This document shows positions 6,666-14,567 of a stretch of DNA of 64,000 nucleotides, piece after piece. A program made the translations under genes and the position numbers. The notes beneath the pieces were generated by a model, which saw only the letters and a list, made by a program, of their open reading frames with translations, ran no database searches and had not been told where the DNA came from. Position 1 is the stretch's first letter, and every line of letters begins with the position of its first letter. The stretch is from positions 1-64,000 of the forward strand of contig JACNLC010000055.1 of NCBI GenBank assembly GCA_014381725.1, in the 5' to 3' direction. This DNA is from Fidelibacterota bacterium (GTDB lineage: Bacteria; Fidelibacterota; Marinisomatia; SCGC-AAA003-L08; JACNLC01).

Positions 6666-8969
6666 ATGTCAGTTAACAAATCAACCAACAAATTTCAAGA
6701 AATACTAAAAAATGATTCTGCTACTTTATCGTTTACTGACCATATAAAGGAAAAATATAAGGTTGGCTGGGTAAATCCTTCTCCCTGTATGGAAGCTTGC
6801 CCTGCAGGAGTAAATGTAAAATCGTATATTTCTTTGATTGCAGCTGGAAAATTCCACGATGCATTGAAAGTTGTCAGAGAAAGAAATCCGTTACCTGGTA
6901 TTTGTGGTCGAATTTGCACACATCCCTGCGAGACATCTTGTAATAGAAATGAAATAGATGAACCTGTTGCAATTTGTTGGTTAAAAAGATTTATAGCAGA
7001 TTATGAACTCAAACATCCAATGCCAAAGCCTGAAAAAATCGCAGGTAAAAGAAGAGAAAAGATTGCGGTTATTGGTTCTGGACCTGCAGGATTAACAACT
7101 GCCCACGACCTTGCTTTGCTTGGATATAAAGTAACTATATTTGAAGAATTATCTGAACCGGGGGGAATGTTAATTGCTGGAATTCCATCTTACAGAATGC
7201 CCCGTGATATTCTTAAAGTCGAAATTGATTATATCAAAGATTTGGGTGTAGAAATAAAAACTAATTCTCGAATTAAGGGCAAAAATGCAGTTGAAGGACT
7301 CATCCAAAAAGGTTTCAATGCAGTTTTTATTGCAATTGGTGCACATCAAGGGAAAAAGCTAAATGTTCCAGGCGAAGAGGATTTTGTAGGATTTCTTGAT
7401 GCGGTTACATTTTTGCGTGGTGTGAATTTTGATAAACCAAAAAAACCAGGTGATAAAGTTATTGTAATCGGTGGTGGAAATTCTGCAATCGATGCAGCGA
7501 GAACTGCGATTCGTTTGAATTGCGAGGATGTAAACATTGTTTACAGAAGAACTAGAAATGAAATGCCAGCAAATGATGCCGAAATTGAAGAAGCAGAAAA
7601 TGAGGGTGTTAACATTCACTATCTTGCTGCACCTGTAAAAATTATAGGTATTAATGGAAAAGTCACAGGAATGGAATGCGTCAAAATGGAGTTGGGTGTA
7701 CCTGATGAAAGTGGACGAAGAAGACCAATTCCAATCAAAGGTTCTGAATATGTTATTGATGCTGATGTAATAATTCCAGCTATCAGTCAAGAACCTGATT
7801 TAACATTTTTGCCAGCGAGCCATAAACTCAATATTTCAAAATGGAATACTTTTGTAGCAAATGAATCCACAATGGAAACGAATATCCCTGGGGTTTTTGC
7901 AGGTGGTGATGCGGTTACTGGACCAAATACCGTTATTGATGCAATCTCACAAGGTCATATAGCTGCAGAATCAATTGACCGATTTATCAACGGAATATCT
8001 CAACAAAGAGTTCAACATCCAACACGGAAATTTGAAACTGAAATAGCGTGCAATTTGAAAACACTACCAAAAACAAAACGAGCAGAAATGCCGATGGAGA
8101 AAGTAGAATCACGAACGACTTCTTTTGATGAAGTCGAATTCGGATTTGACGAAGCTCAAGCAATTGCAGAAGCCCAAAGATGTTTGCGTTGTGGTCCGTG
8201 CGATGAGTGTTATACTTGTGTTCCTGAATGCGATAAAGGTTTAGCCATCCTTGCAAATGATGAAGGTGATTGCTTACTACGATATCCTCCGAATTTTCCA
8301 ATTCACGAAAACCAAAATGAGATTTTGCAAGGTGAATTGAAATCTACAGGAAAAGGGACAATCAAGTTTCAAGTTAATCCTATAGTCCCGACTGTTAAAG
8401 AAAAACTTTGCCGAGGTTGTGGAGATTGTGTAAAAGTCTGCGAATATGGTGCTTGCGAATTGGTACAGATAGGCGATGAAGTATTTGTTTCAAGAATTAA
8501 TCCTGATATTTGTCGAGGTTGTGGAACTTGTGTTGCATTTTGTCCATCTAGTGCAATTCAACCGGGACATTTCACAAGTAATTGGTTAGAGTTTAAATTA
8601 CAAAATATCAAACCGAAAACGAAAAATGTAGTTGTTTTCTCTTGTAATTGGAATGGTTCAACATTTGATTTGAATACAGGGAAAACTAATGTCATTTACA
8701 TCAATGCAATGTGTACTGGCCGTATTGAAACTTCATTCATTCTAAAAGCTCTTGAGCTTGGTGCTGACGGAGTTCTAATTACAGGATGTAGTACAGAAGA
8801 ATGCCATTATGAATTTGGTGCTACTAAGTTTATTGAAACTTACGACAAAACTAAAAAATTGGCGGATATGCTCGGAATAGCAGACAAAAAAATTGGCTAT
8901 GAGCAAATTCCGAGTGCAGATACTTATAAATTCATCGAATCGGTAAAAGGATTTATCAAACAATTATGA
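6666..8969 (+). CDS. GltD/NfnB-like NAD(P)H flavoprotein fused to ferredoxin and MvhD domains
   Basis: A 767-residue fusion. Residues about 30-120 form the Cys-rich dicluster domain of glutamate-synthase small subunits (CMEACPAGV, CGRICTHPCETSCNR). Residues about 130-455 hold an FAD site (VIGSGPAGLTTAHDL) and an NAD(P)H site (VIGGGNSAIDAAR followed by YRRT). Residues about 510-530 have a CLRCGPCDECYTC cluster; residues about 580-640 have two ferredoxin motifs (CRGCGDCVKVCEYG, CRGCGTCVAFCP). The last 110 residues are an MvhD domain (FSCNWNG, AMCTGRIE, ITGCSTEECHY). MvhD normally passes electrons from hydrogenase into HdrA. Here the hydrogenase is replaced by a pyridine-nucleotide module, so it probably links NAD(P)H to the Hdr complex. 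This role is inferred. Confidence 0.85.
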   Translation: MSVNKSTNKFQEILKNDSATLSFTDHIKEKYKVGWVNPSPCMEACPAGVNVKSYISLIAAGKFHDALKVVRERNPLPGICGRICTHPCETSCNRNEIDEPVAICWLKRFIADYELKHPMPKPEKIAGKRREKIAVIGSGPAGLTTAHDLALLGYKVTIFEELSEPGGMLIAGIPSYRMPRDILKVEIDYIKDLGVEIKTNSRIKGKNAVEGLIQKGFNAVFIAIGAHQGKKLNVPGEEDFVGFLDAVTFLRGVNFDKPKKPGDKVIVIGGGNSAIDAARTAIRLNCEDVNIVYRRTRNEMPANDAEIEEAENEGVNIHYLAAPVKIIGINGKVTGMECVKMELGVPDESGRRRPIPIKGSEYVIDADVIIPAISQEPDLTFLPASHKLNISKWNTFVANESTMETNIPGVFAGGDAVTGPNTVIDAISQGHIAAESIDRFINGISQQRVQHPTRKFETEIACNLKTLPKTKRAEMPMEKVESRTTSFDEVEFGFDEAQAIAEAQRCLRCGPCDECYTCVPECDKGLAILANDEGDCLLRYPPNFPIHENQNEILQGELKSTGKGTIKFQVNPIVPTVKEKLCRGCGDCVKVCEYGACELVQIGDEVFVSRINPDICRGCGTCVAFCPSSAIQPGHFTSNWLEFKLQNIKPKTKNVVVFSCNWNGSTFDLNTGKTNVIYINAMCTGRIETSFILKALELGADGVLITGCSTEECHYEFGATKFIETYDKTKKLADMLGIADKKIGYEQIPSADTYKFIESVKGFIKQL

Positions 8970-9035
8970 ATTACGAGTTAATAATTACGAATATCTTTGC
9001 GTCTTTGCGACTTAGTTGGACTGAAAGGAAAAAAT

Positions 9036-10166
9036 ATGTTAATTGATAAAATCAAAAAGACCAATGCTCTTGCTTGTTTGGAATGTGGAAAATGCACAGG
9101 TGTTTGTCCTGTTTCTAGATTTTCAAGACAATATTCTCCGAGAAGTATATTAACTAGAACAGTTCGTGAAGATTTTGATTCTCTTTATACCGAATATGAC
9201 CTATGGAGTTGCTTAACTTGTAAGCGATGTGACGAAGTATGTATTTCCAATATCAAATACAGCGATTTAACTCAAATTGTAAGAACATCTGCTAAAGATT
9301 CAGGATTTCACGGAAAATGTTCACACTCCGGTGCGATGGAACTTCTTCAAAAAACTATGACGACTGAGGATTTAAAGCAGAACCGTCTAGGTTGGGTTAC
9401 TGATGATTTAAAAATTTCTGATAAAGGTGATATTCTATATTTTGTTGGTTGTTCTCCTTATTTTGACATTTTCTTTACTGATTTGGATTTATCAATCTTG
9501 GATGCCGCTAAAAGCAGTATAAAGATTTTAAATAGAATGGGAGTTACTCCAGCAGTAATGTCGGATGAAAGATGTTGTGGCCACGATTTGTTATGGAACG
9601 GCGACGATGAAAATTTCAAAATGTTAGCAGAGAAAAATTTGGAAGCTGTTACAAATACAGGAGCTAAGACAATCCTGTTTTCTTGTGCGGAATGTATGAG
9701 TGCATTTAAAGATCTATATCCAAAATATGGAATGCCTGTAAAATTAGAACTCAAACATATGAGTCAATTTATTGCCGAAAAGATGAGTGATGGAGACATA
9801 GAATTAACAGATTCCAATGAGAAAATTACTTATCAAGACCCTTGTCGTCTTGGCAGACATCTTGGAATTTATGACGAACCACGACAAGTATTAAACGGAT
9901 CAGATAATTTTGTAGAGATGAAGCAGAATAGCAAAGGTTCGTTATGTTGCGGAGTAAGTGGGTGGATGAATTGTGATATTACATCAAAAGGAATTCAGAA
10001 AGAACGCCTGAAACAAGCTGAGGAAACAGGAGCAGAAACACTAGCGGTTGCGTGCCCTAAATGTCAAATTCACTTGACTTGCACAAAGAAAGATGATGTA
10101 GTAAAAGAAAAATTTGATGTTGAAATTAGAGATATTTCTTCAATCACTTTGGAGAGAATGAAGTAA
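9036..10166 (+). CDS. hdrCB: HdrC-HdrB fusion (heterodisulfide reductase-like subunit)
   Basis: A 376-residue protein. The N-terminal part (about 1-100) is HdrC-like with two [4Fe-4S] motifs, CLECGKCTGVCP and CLTCKRCDEVC. The rest is HdrB-like with two CCG domains: GCSPYFD...DERCCGHD with FSCAECM, and DPCRLGRH...SLCCGVSGW with CPKCQ. In characterised HdrB, CCG motifs bind the noncubane clusters where a disulfide is reduced. I chose the ATG at 9036, with a GAAAGG site at 9023-9028. A longer frame from 8997 would read through a TTTGCG repeat spacer and adds no conserved residues. The physiological disulfide or other acceptor is unknown; the organism is not a methanogen by its other genes. Confidence 0.85.
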   Translation: MLIDKIKKTNALACLECGKCTGVCPVSRFSRQYSPRSILTRTVREDFDSLYTEYDLWSCLTCKRCDEVCISNIKYSDLTQIVRTSAKDSGFHGKCSHSGAMELLQKTMTTEDLKQNRLGWVTDDLKISDKGDILYFVGCSPYFDIFFTDLDLSILDAAKSSIKILNRMGVTPAVMSDERCCGHDLLWNGDDENFKMLAEKNLEAVTNTGAKTILFSCAECMSAFKDLYPKYGMPVKLELKHMSQFIAEKMSDGDIELTDSNEKITYQDPCRLGRHLGIYDEPRQVLNGSDNFVEMKQNSKGSLCCGVSGWMNCDITSKGIQKERLKQAEETGAETLAVACPKCQIHLTCTKKDDVVKEKFDVEIRDISSITLERMK

Positions 10167-10203
10167 AGGTGAATGGAGATAGGAAACCGATAATCCTCAA
10201 ATT

Positions 10204-10221
10204 CACCTCTTGAGAGGGGTG
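10204..10221. repeat. Hairpin repeat in the hdrCB-hdrA spacer
   Basis: CACCTCT (10204-10210) pairs with AGGGGTG (10215-10221) around TGAG, with one G-U pair. The run CACCTCTTGAGAGGGGTG, followed by a degenerate ACGG-GTGTG, recalls a short repeat family scattered between genes in related genomes. That recollection is unchecked. The 237-base spacer has no convincing gene. Confidence 0.4.
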
Positions 10222-10403
10222 TACCGAGGGACGGTGTGAGATAAACTGTGTTAGCTAATGGTTAATAGTTATTGAAAAAAAACATTTGCAAAATTGGAAT
10301 AATTAGTGATTGAAAAAGTGAGAAAGAGTTAGAGATAGCCTTCGTGTTATTTGCTCTACGCTCACTGCTAAATGCTAAATTAAAATTATAATCGGAGCAC
10401 TTA

Positions 10404-12881
10404 ATGGAAAACGATAGTATAAGAATAGGTGTATTTGTATGCGAGTGCGGAATGAACATTGCCGGTTCACTGGATTGTGAGGCGGTCAGGGAAGAAGCAG
10501 AAAAACTTCCTAATGTTGTTTGTTCTGTCCGTAACAAATATACTTGTGCTGAACCAGGTCAGCAAGAAATAAAGAAATATATCAAAAGTCACAATCTGAA
10601 CAGAGTTGTAGTTGCTTCTTGCACACCAAGAATGCACGAACCAACTTTCAGAAATTGTGTAGCAGAAGCTGGATTAAATCCATATTTAATGGAAATGGCT
10701 AATATCCGGGAGCATTGCAGTTGGACACACATAGATGATTGGGATGGTGCAACAGAAAAAGCAAAAGATATTGTAAAAGTATCAGTTGCTCGTGCTGCTT
10801 TGCTTCAACCACAAACTGAAACAGAGCTTCCAGTAACAAAAGCAGTTTTAGTAGTTGGTGGTGGTGTTTCTGGGATTCAAGCTTCATTAGATTTGGCAGA
10901 TGCAGGATATCAAGTTCATCTCGTAGAAAAAGAGGCATCCATTGGAGGGCTAATGGCAGCGTTAGACAAGACCTACCCCACGATGGATTGCTCTATCTGA
11001 ATACTCGGACCTAAAATGATGGATGCCGGTCGGCATCCCCTAATAAACTTGATGACTTACAGCGAAATCGAAAATGTAGGTGGATATATTGGTAACTTTA
11101 ATGTAACAGTTCGTAAAAAAGCTCGTTATGTAGATGAAAACGAATGCAACGCTTGTGGTGAGTGCGAAAAAATATGTCCCGTAGTTGCACCTGATTCTTT
11201 CCAAGAAGGATTCTCTTCTCGAAAGGCAATTTATATGCCTTTCCCTCAAGCAGTTCCTTCAGTCTTTATTTTAGATGATCAAGATTGCTTGGGACATAAT
11301 CCAATTGCTTGCGGAAAATGTGCAGATGTATGTGAGAAAAACTGTATCGATTTCGATATGAAAGACGAAATTGTAAATCTTGAAGTTGGAGCAGTAATTG
11401 TCGCAACTGGTATGGATGTGTATGACCCAACTGAAATGGATGAATATGGTTATACGAAATATGAAAATGTTATCACAAGTATGGAGTTCGAAAGATTGAT
11501 TTCTGCAGGTGGTCCAACAGAAGGTCATTTTATAAGACCAACTGACCATAAAACTCCAAAACGAATTGGATTTATCCAATGTGTTGGTTCACGATCGCAA
11601 TCTCCAATTGGGAATCCGTATTGCAGTAACATTTGTTGTATGAATACAATTAAAGATAGTTTGTTGCTGAAAGATCACTACAAAGATGTGGATATTTCTG
11701 TCTTCTATATGGATATTCGTGCTTTTGGTAAAGGTTTTGAGGATTTGTATCAGCGAAGTAAACAAGCTGGAGTGAAATATCTGAGAGGTTTACCTGGTGA
11801 AATATTTGAAGATGATAAAACTAAAAATCTTACACTATTAGCAGAAGATACAACAACTGGTGAAATTATTGACCATGAATTTGATTTGGTTGTTCTTTCA
11901 GTTGGAGTTATTCCAAGAAAAGATAGTGGTTTGGTTCAGAAACTTTTAACTTTATCAAAAACAGAAGATGGATTCTTTATGGAATCGCATCCTAAACTTA
12001 AACCTGTAGATGCTCCAACCGGTGGAGTATTTTTTGCAGGATGTGCAGAATTTCCAAAGGATGTAAAAGATAGTGTAACTCAAGCAAGTGCGGCAGCAGC
12101 GAGAGCTCAAATTCTAATGAATGCTGGTCAGATTAGTGTAGAAGCTATTACTTCTGTGATAGACCAAAATATGTGCACTTCCTGTGGGATTTGTGTAAAG
12201 GCGTGTCCATTTAATGCAATTACAGGTGGTGATGCAAAAACCAAAACACCAGCTCAAGTAATTGAGGCGGCTTGTAAAGGATGTGGAACTTGTGCAGCAG
12301 AATGTAATTTTGATGCAATAACAATGAAGCATTTTGAAGACGAACAAATTATGGCTCAAGTTGAAGCAATATTGGATAAAGATGCAGAAGATAAAACTCT
12401 TGTGTTTGCTTGTAATTGGTGTTCTTATGCAGGTGCAGATTTGGCAGGACTATCTCGTTTGCAATATCCAACATCACAAAGAGTTATAAGAACTATGTGT
12501 AGTGGACGAGTTGATTCAAAATTCATTCTTCACGCATTTGAAGAGGGTGCACCGATAGTTCTTGTTTCGGGGTGTCACTTTGCTGACTGCCATTATATTG
12601 ATGCTAATAGATGGACGGTTAAAAGAGTAGAAAAACTTTGGGACAAACTAGAAAAACTAGGTATTCGTCCAGAAAGATTACAGTTAGAGTGGATTAGTGC
12701 AGCAGAAGGCCAAAAGTGGAAAAGAACAATGGAAGAAATGGAAGAGATGCGTAAAAGTGTAACGACTGAAGAAATCGAATTCACTCAAAAAGTGCTCAAA
12801 GAAGAACGCGAAAAAGCGGAAGCCAAGAAAGCAAAAAGAGCATTGAAGAAAAAAGAAACAGTGTCTGTGCCAATAAATTAG
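10404..12881 (+). CDS. hdrA: HdrA-MvhD fusion, selenocysteine-containing (UGA at 10998-11000 read as Sec199)
   Basis: This is one gene of 825 residues if the in-frame TGA at codon 199 is read as selenocysteine. Upstream are the HdrA N-terminal domain (ECG, SCTPRMHEP, EHCSWTH) and the FAD motif VVGGGVSG (residues 151-157). The interruption falls in MDCSI-U-ILGPKMMDAGRHP, where HdrA homologues have Cys or, in some, Sec next to a cluster and the flavin. Downstream are CNACGECEKICP, CGKCADVCEKNC, two more ferredoxin motifs (about 590-630) and an MvhD domain (about 665-790: FACNWCSYAG, RTMCSGRVD, SGCHFADCHY), then a charged helical tail. A bacterial-type SECIS hairpin follows the TGA. HdrA is the flavin-based bifurcating subunit. 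The start has GGAG 7 bases upstream. A pseudogene or sequencing error is the alternative. Confidence 0.88.
11021..11038 (+). promoter_or_regulatory. Putative bacterial SECIS element in hdrA
   Basis: GGATGCCGGTCGGCATCC folds into a perfect 7-bp stem with a GGUC loop, starting 20 bases after the TGA. The GGUC loop matches that of the Escherichia coli fdhF SECIS, and the spacing fits known bacterial elements. The stem is 13 of 18 G/C in a gene that is otherwise AT-rich, and it uses codons such as CGG and GCC that neighbours avoid. Confidence 0.85.
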
Positions 12882-12884
12882 TAA

Positions 12885-12897
12885 GCAGGAGCAGTAG
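12885..12897 (+). repeat. 13-base intergenic repeat, copy 2
   Basis: GCAGGAGCAGTAG lies 3 bases after the hdrA stop and is identical to 6013-6025 after korB. Confidence 0.6.
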
Positions 12898-12920
12898 AGT
12901 TAAATAACTTAGGAGAAAAA

Positions 12921-13055
12921 ATGCAAGAAGTTGATTACAAATGTTTACGATGTGGTCATATATTTAAGAGCCAGTATGACCCAAAAGTTCCGATGGAACG
13001 AGCTTGTCCCGAATGTAGTAGTAATAGTGTTCGTCGGCAAAAAAAGAGTAAATAA
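12921..13055 (+). CDS. 44-residue zinc-ribbon protein
   Basis: A small protein with YKCLRCGHIF and ACPECSS, two CxxC knuckles 17 residues apart, typical of a rubredoxin-like or FmdB-type zinc ribbon, and a basic tail (RRQKKSK). It has a strong site (AGGAG) 6 bases before the ATG and sits between hdrA and the CBS gene, so it belongs to the same transcript. It could be a metal-binding assembly factor or a small regulator; the sequence does not decide. One CxxC pair could also bind iron. Confidence 0.75.
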   Translation: MQEVDYKCLRCGHIFKSQYDPKVPMERACPECSSNSVRRQKKSK

Positions 13056-13085
13056 GCGTTTTGTAACAAGGAAAGGAAGTTTATT

Positions 13086-13637
13086 ATGTTTGACCCATTA
13101 GAAGATGAACTAAAATTAATGGAAGAAATCGAGAAAAATATCTGTGAAAAAACAAGATGTGAAAAACTTCCAAAAGCATTGAAATTGACGGATCCGATAA
13201 AACGGATTCCGATGCGAGATTATTATGTGCTTCCGGAAACCTCTACTCTTCAGTCCGTTGTCGAATTAATGAGAGAAAAACACATTGTTAGTGTTACTTT
13301 AATTAAGGATGATGGAACTATCTCTGGTATATTTACAACTCGTGATGTATTAACTAGAACGGTTTGCAGAAAATTGGATTATGAAAATGAACTCGTGCGA
13401 GATTATATGACTGTTAATCCTCAAACTTTAAGGATGAATGATCCAATTGCATTTGCATTGAATCGTATGGTTGATGGAGGTTATAGAAACATCCCAATTA
13501 TTGATAAATCCAAAAAACCTGTAGGGATGATAAGTATGCGATGTGTTGTAACATATATTGCCGATTATTATTACAACGAAGTTATGAATATCCCACCAAA
13601 ACCCGTCCGAAGAGGAACAAGACGAGAAGGCGGATAG
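13086..13637 (+). CDS. CBS-domain pair protein, putative adenylate sensor of the kor/hdr operon
   Basis: A 183-residue protein with an acidic N-terminal helix (about 1-40) and two CBS domains (about 45-105 and 110-170; GIFTTRDVLTR and PVGMISMRCVV are the usual domain ends). Paired CBS domains bind AMP, ATP, NAD or related ligands and regulate attached or partner enzymes. No catalytic domain is present, so it probably acts on a partner. As the last gene of the kor/hdr block it may sense energy charge for that complex, which is inference from position. The start has GGAAAGG about 10 bases upstream. Confidence 0.8.
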   Translation: MFDPLEDELKLMEEIEKNICEKTRCEKLPKALKLTDPIKRIPMRDYYVLPETSTLQSVVELMREKHIVSVTLIKDDGTISGIFTTRDVLTRTVCRKLDYENELVRDYMTVNPQTLRMNDPIAFALNRMVDGGYRNIPIIDKSKKPVGMISMRCVVTYIADYYYNEVMNIPPKPVRRGTRREGG

Positions 13638-13703
13638 AGAGGTTCGTCAAGTATTTTCAAAAAGCAATTCAGATAGTCAATTATTCGTTTGATTGTATTT
13701 ACA

Positions 13704-14567
13704 ATGAAGAATTATTCCCCACCTAAACGAATACAAGCCACTTTTGGAAAAGTGGAACACCATAAAAAAGTGGGGGAGATTATCAGCTCTCATTCCCTCA
13801 ATAAACAGGATATATATCAACTAGCATTGTTAGGATTAAAATACGAGAAACCAATTCGTGTGCTTGATATTGGTTGTGGATTTGGCAGATTCTCTCAATC
13901 ACTAAATAATCTAATACCGAAGAAATCCAAGTGCATTGGAGTTGACTGTTTAGAAGAAAACCGTAAACCTTTTTTGCAAACTGTAGAAAACCTTGGTTTT
14001 GAAAGTGAATTTATTGCAGGTCCTGCAGAAATTATAAATCAATTACCTGAAAATTATTTTGACTTAGTTCTATCTAGTTTTTCGTTATATTTTTTTCCTG
14101 AGATATTAACTGATATTCCACGCATTTTGAAAAGTGATGGAAACTTTGTTGCAATTACCCATTCGAAATATTCTTTACAAGAAATGTTAAACGATATACG
14201 AACAAGTGTTATGAGTGCAAATGTTGATATTGAAAATCGATTTTACTACGAGAAATTATTGGATAAATTTTCGTCAGAAAACGGGTTTGCATTACTTGCG
14301 GAACAATTTGAGAATGTGGAAGAAATACAATACAGTAATTTACTACATTTCCCGCCAGAAAAGCTGACTCCTTGCTATGATTACATAGATTTTAGATTAT
14401 CATTAATGAAAGATGATATGCATTTTGGGAATGTAATTAGTGATGAAAATTTCTATAACACCTTGCAAAAAACTATTGAGTTTAAAGCAAAGAAATTTGG
14501 AAAGTATATTTTGAATAAGAGTGATACTATTTTTGTTTCTAATAACAAAATTCGGAGCAACTTCTAA
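13704..14567 (+). CDS. Class I SAM-dependent methyltransferase
   Basis: A 287-residue protein. Residues about 52-64 hold the SAM motif I (VLDIGCGFGRFSQ), followed by an acidic residue after strand 2 (CIGVDCLEEN) and motif IV-like LVLSSFSLYFFPE. I start it at ATG 13704; a TTG at 13689 would add five residues without support. It ends with a 1-base overlap (TAATG) with the NUDIX gene. The substrate is not evident. The C-terminal half (about 150-287) shows no family I can name. The short gap after the CBS gene means it could still be read from the kor/hdr transcript. Confidence 0.8.
   Translation: MKNYSPPKRIQATFGKVEHHKKVGEIISSHSLNKQDIYQLALLGLKYEKPIRVLDIGCGFGRFSQSLNNLIPKKSKCIGVDCLEENRKPFLQTVENLGFESEFIAGPAEIINQLPENYFDLVLSSFSLYFFPEILTDIPRILKSDGNFVAITHSKYSLQEMLNDIRTSVMSANVDIENRFYYEKLLDKFSSENGFALLAEQFENVEEIQYSNLLHFPPEKLTPCYDYIDFRLSLMKDDMHFGNVISDENFYNTLQKTIEFKAKKFGKYILNKSDTIFVSNNKIRSNF

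Noticed and set aside
7359-7790. 143-residue open frame on the minus strand inside the GltD-MvhD gene
   Set aside because: It is a shadow of a well-conserved gene, with low-complexity composition and no recognisable motif.
8997-9035. Longer N-terminus for HdrCB from TTG 8997
   Set aside because: It translates a TTTGCG repeat spacer, adds no conserved residues, and the ATG at 9036 has its own ribosome-binding site.
10404-11000. hdrA as a pseudogene with a nonsense mutation
   Set aside because: The rest of the frame is intact and conserved, the stop falls exactly at a known Sec position, and a perfect hairpin follows. Still possible if selenocysteine genes are absent.
11016-12881. Second half of hdrA as a separate gene starting at ATG 11016
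   Set aside because: The ATG lies inside the conserved GPKMMDAGRHP run, has no ribosome-binding site, and the two halves are in one frame around a TGA with a SECIS-like hairpin.
13541-13726. Small open frame across the end of the CBS gene
   Set aside because: It mostly overlaps the CBS gene in another frame and lacks a ribosome-binding site.
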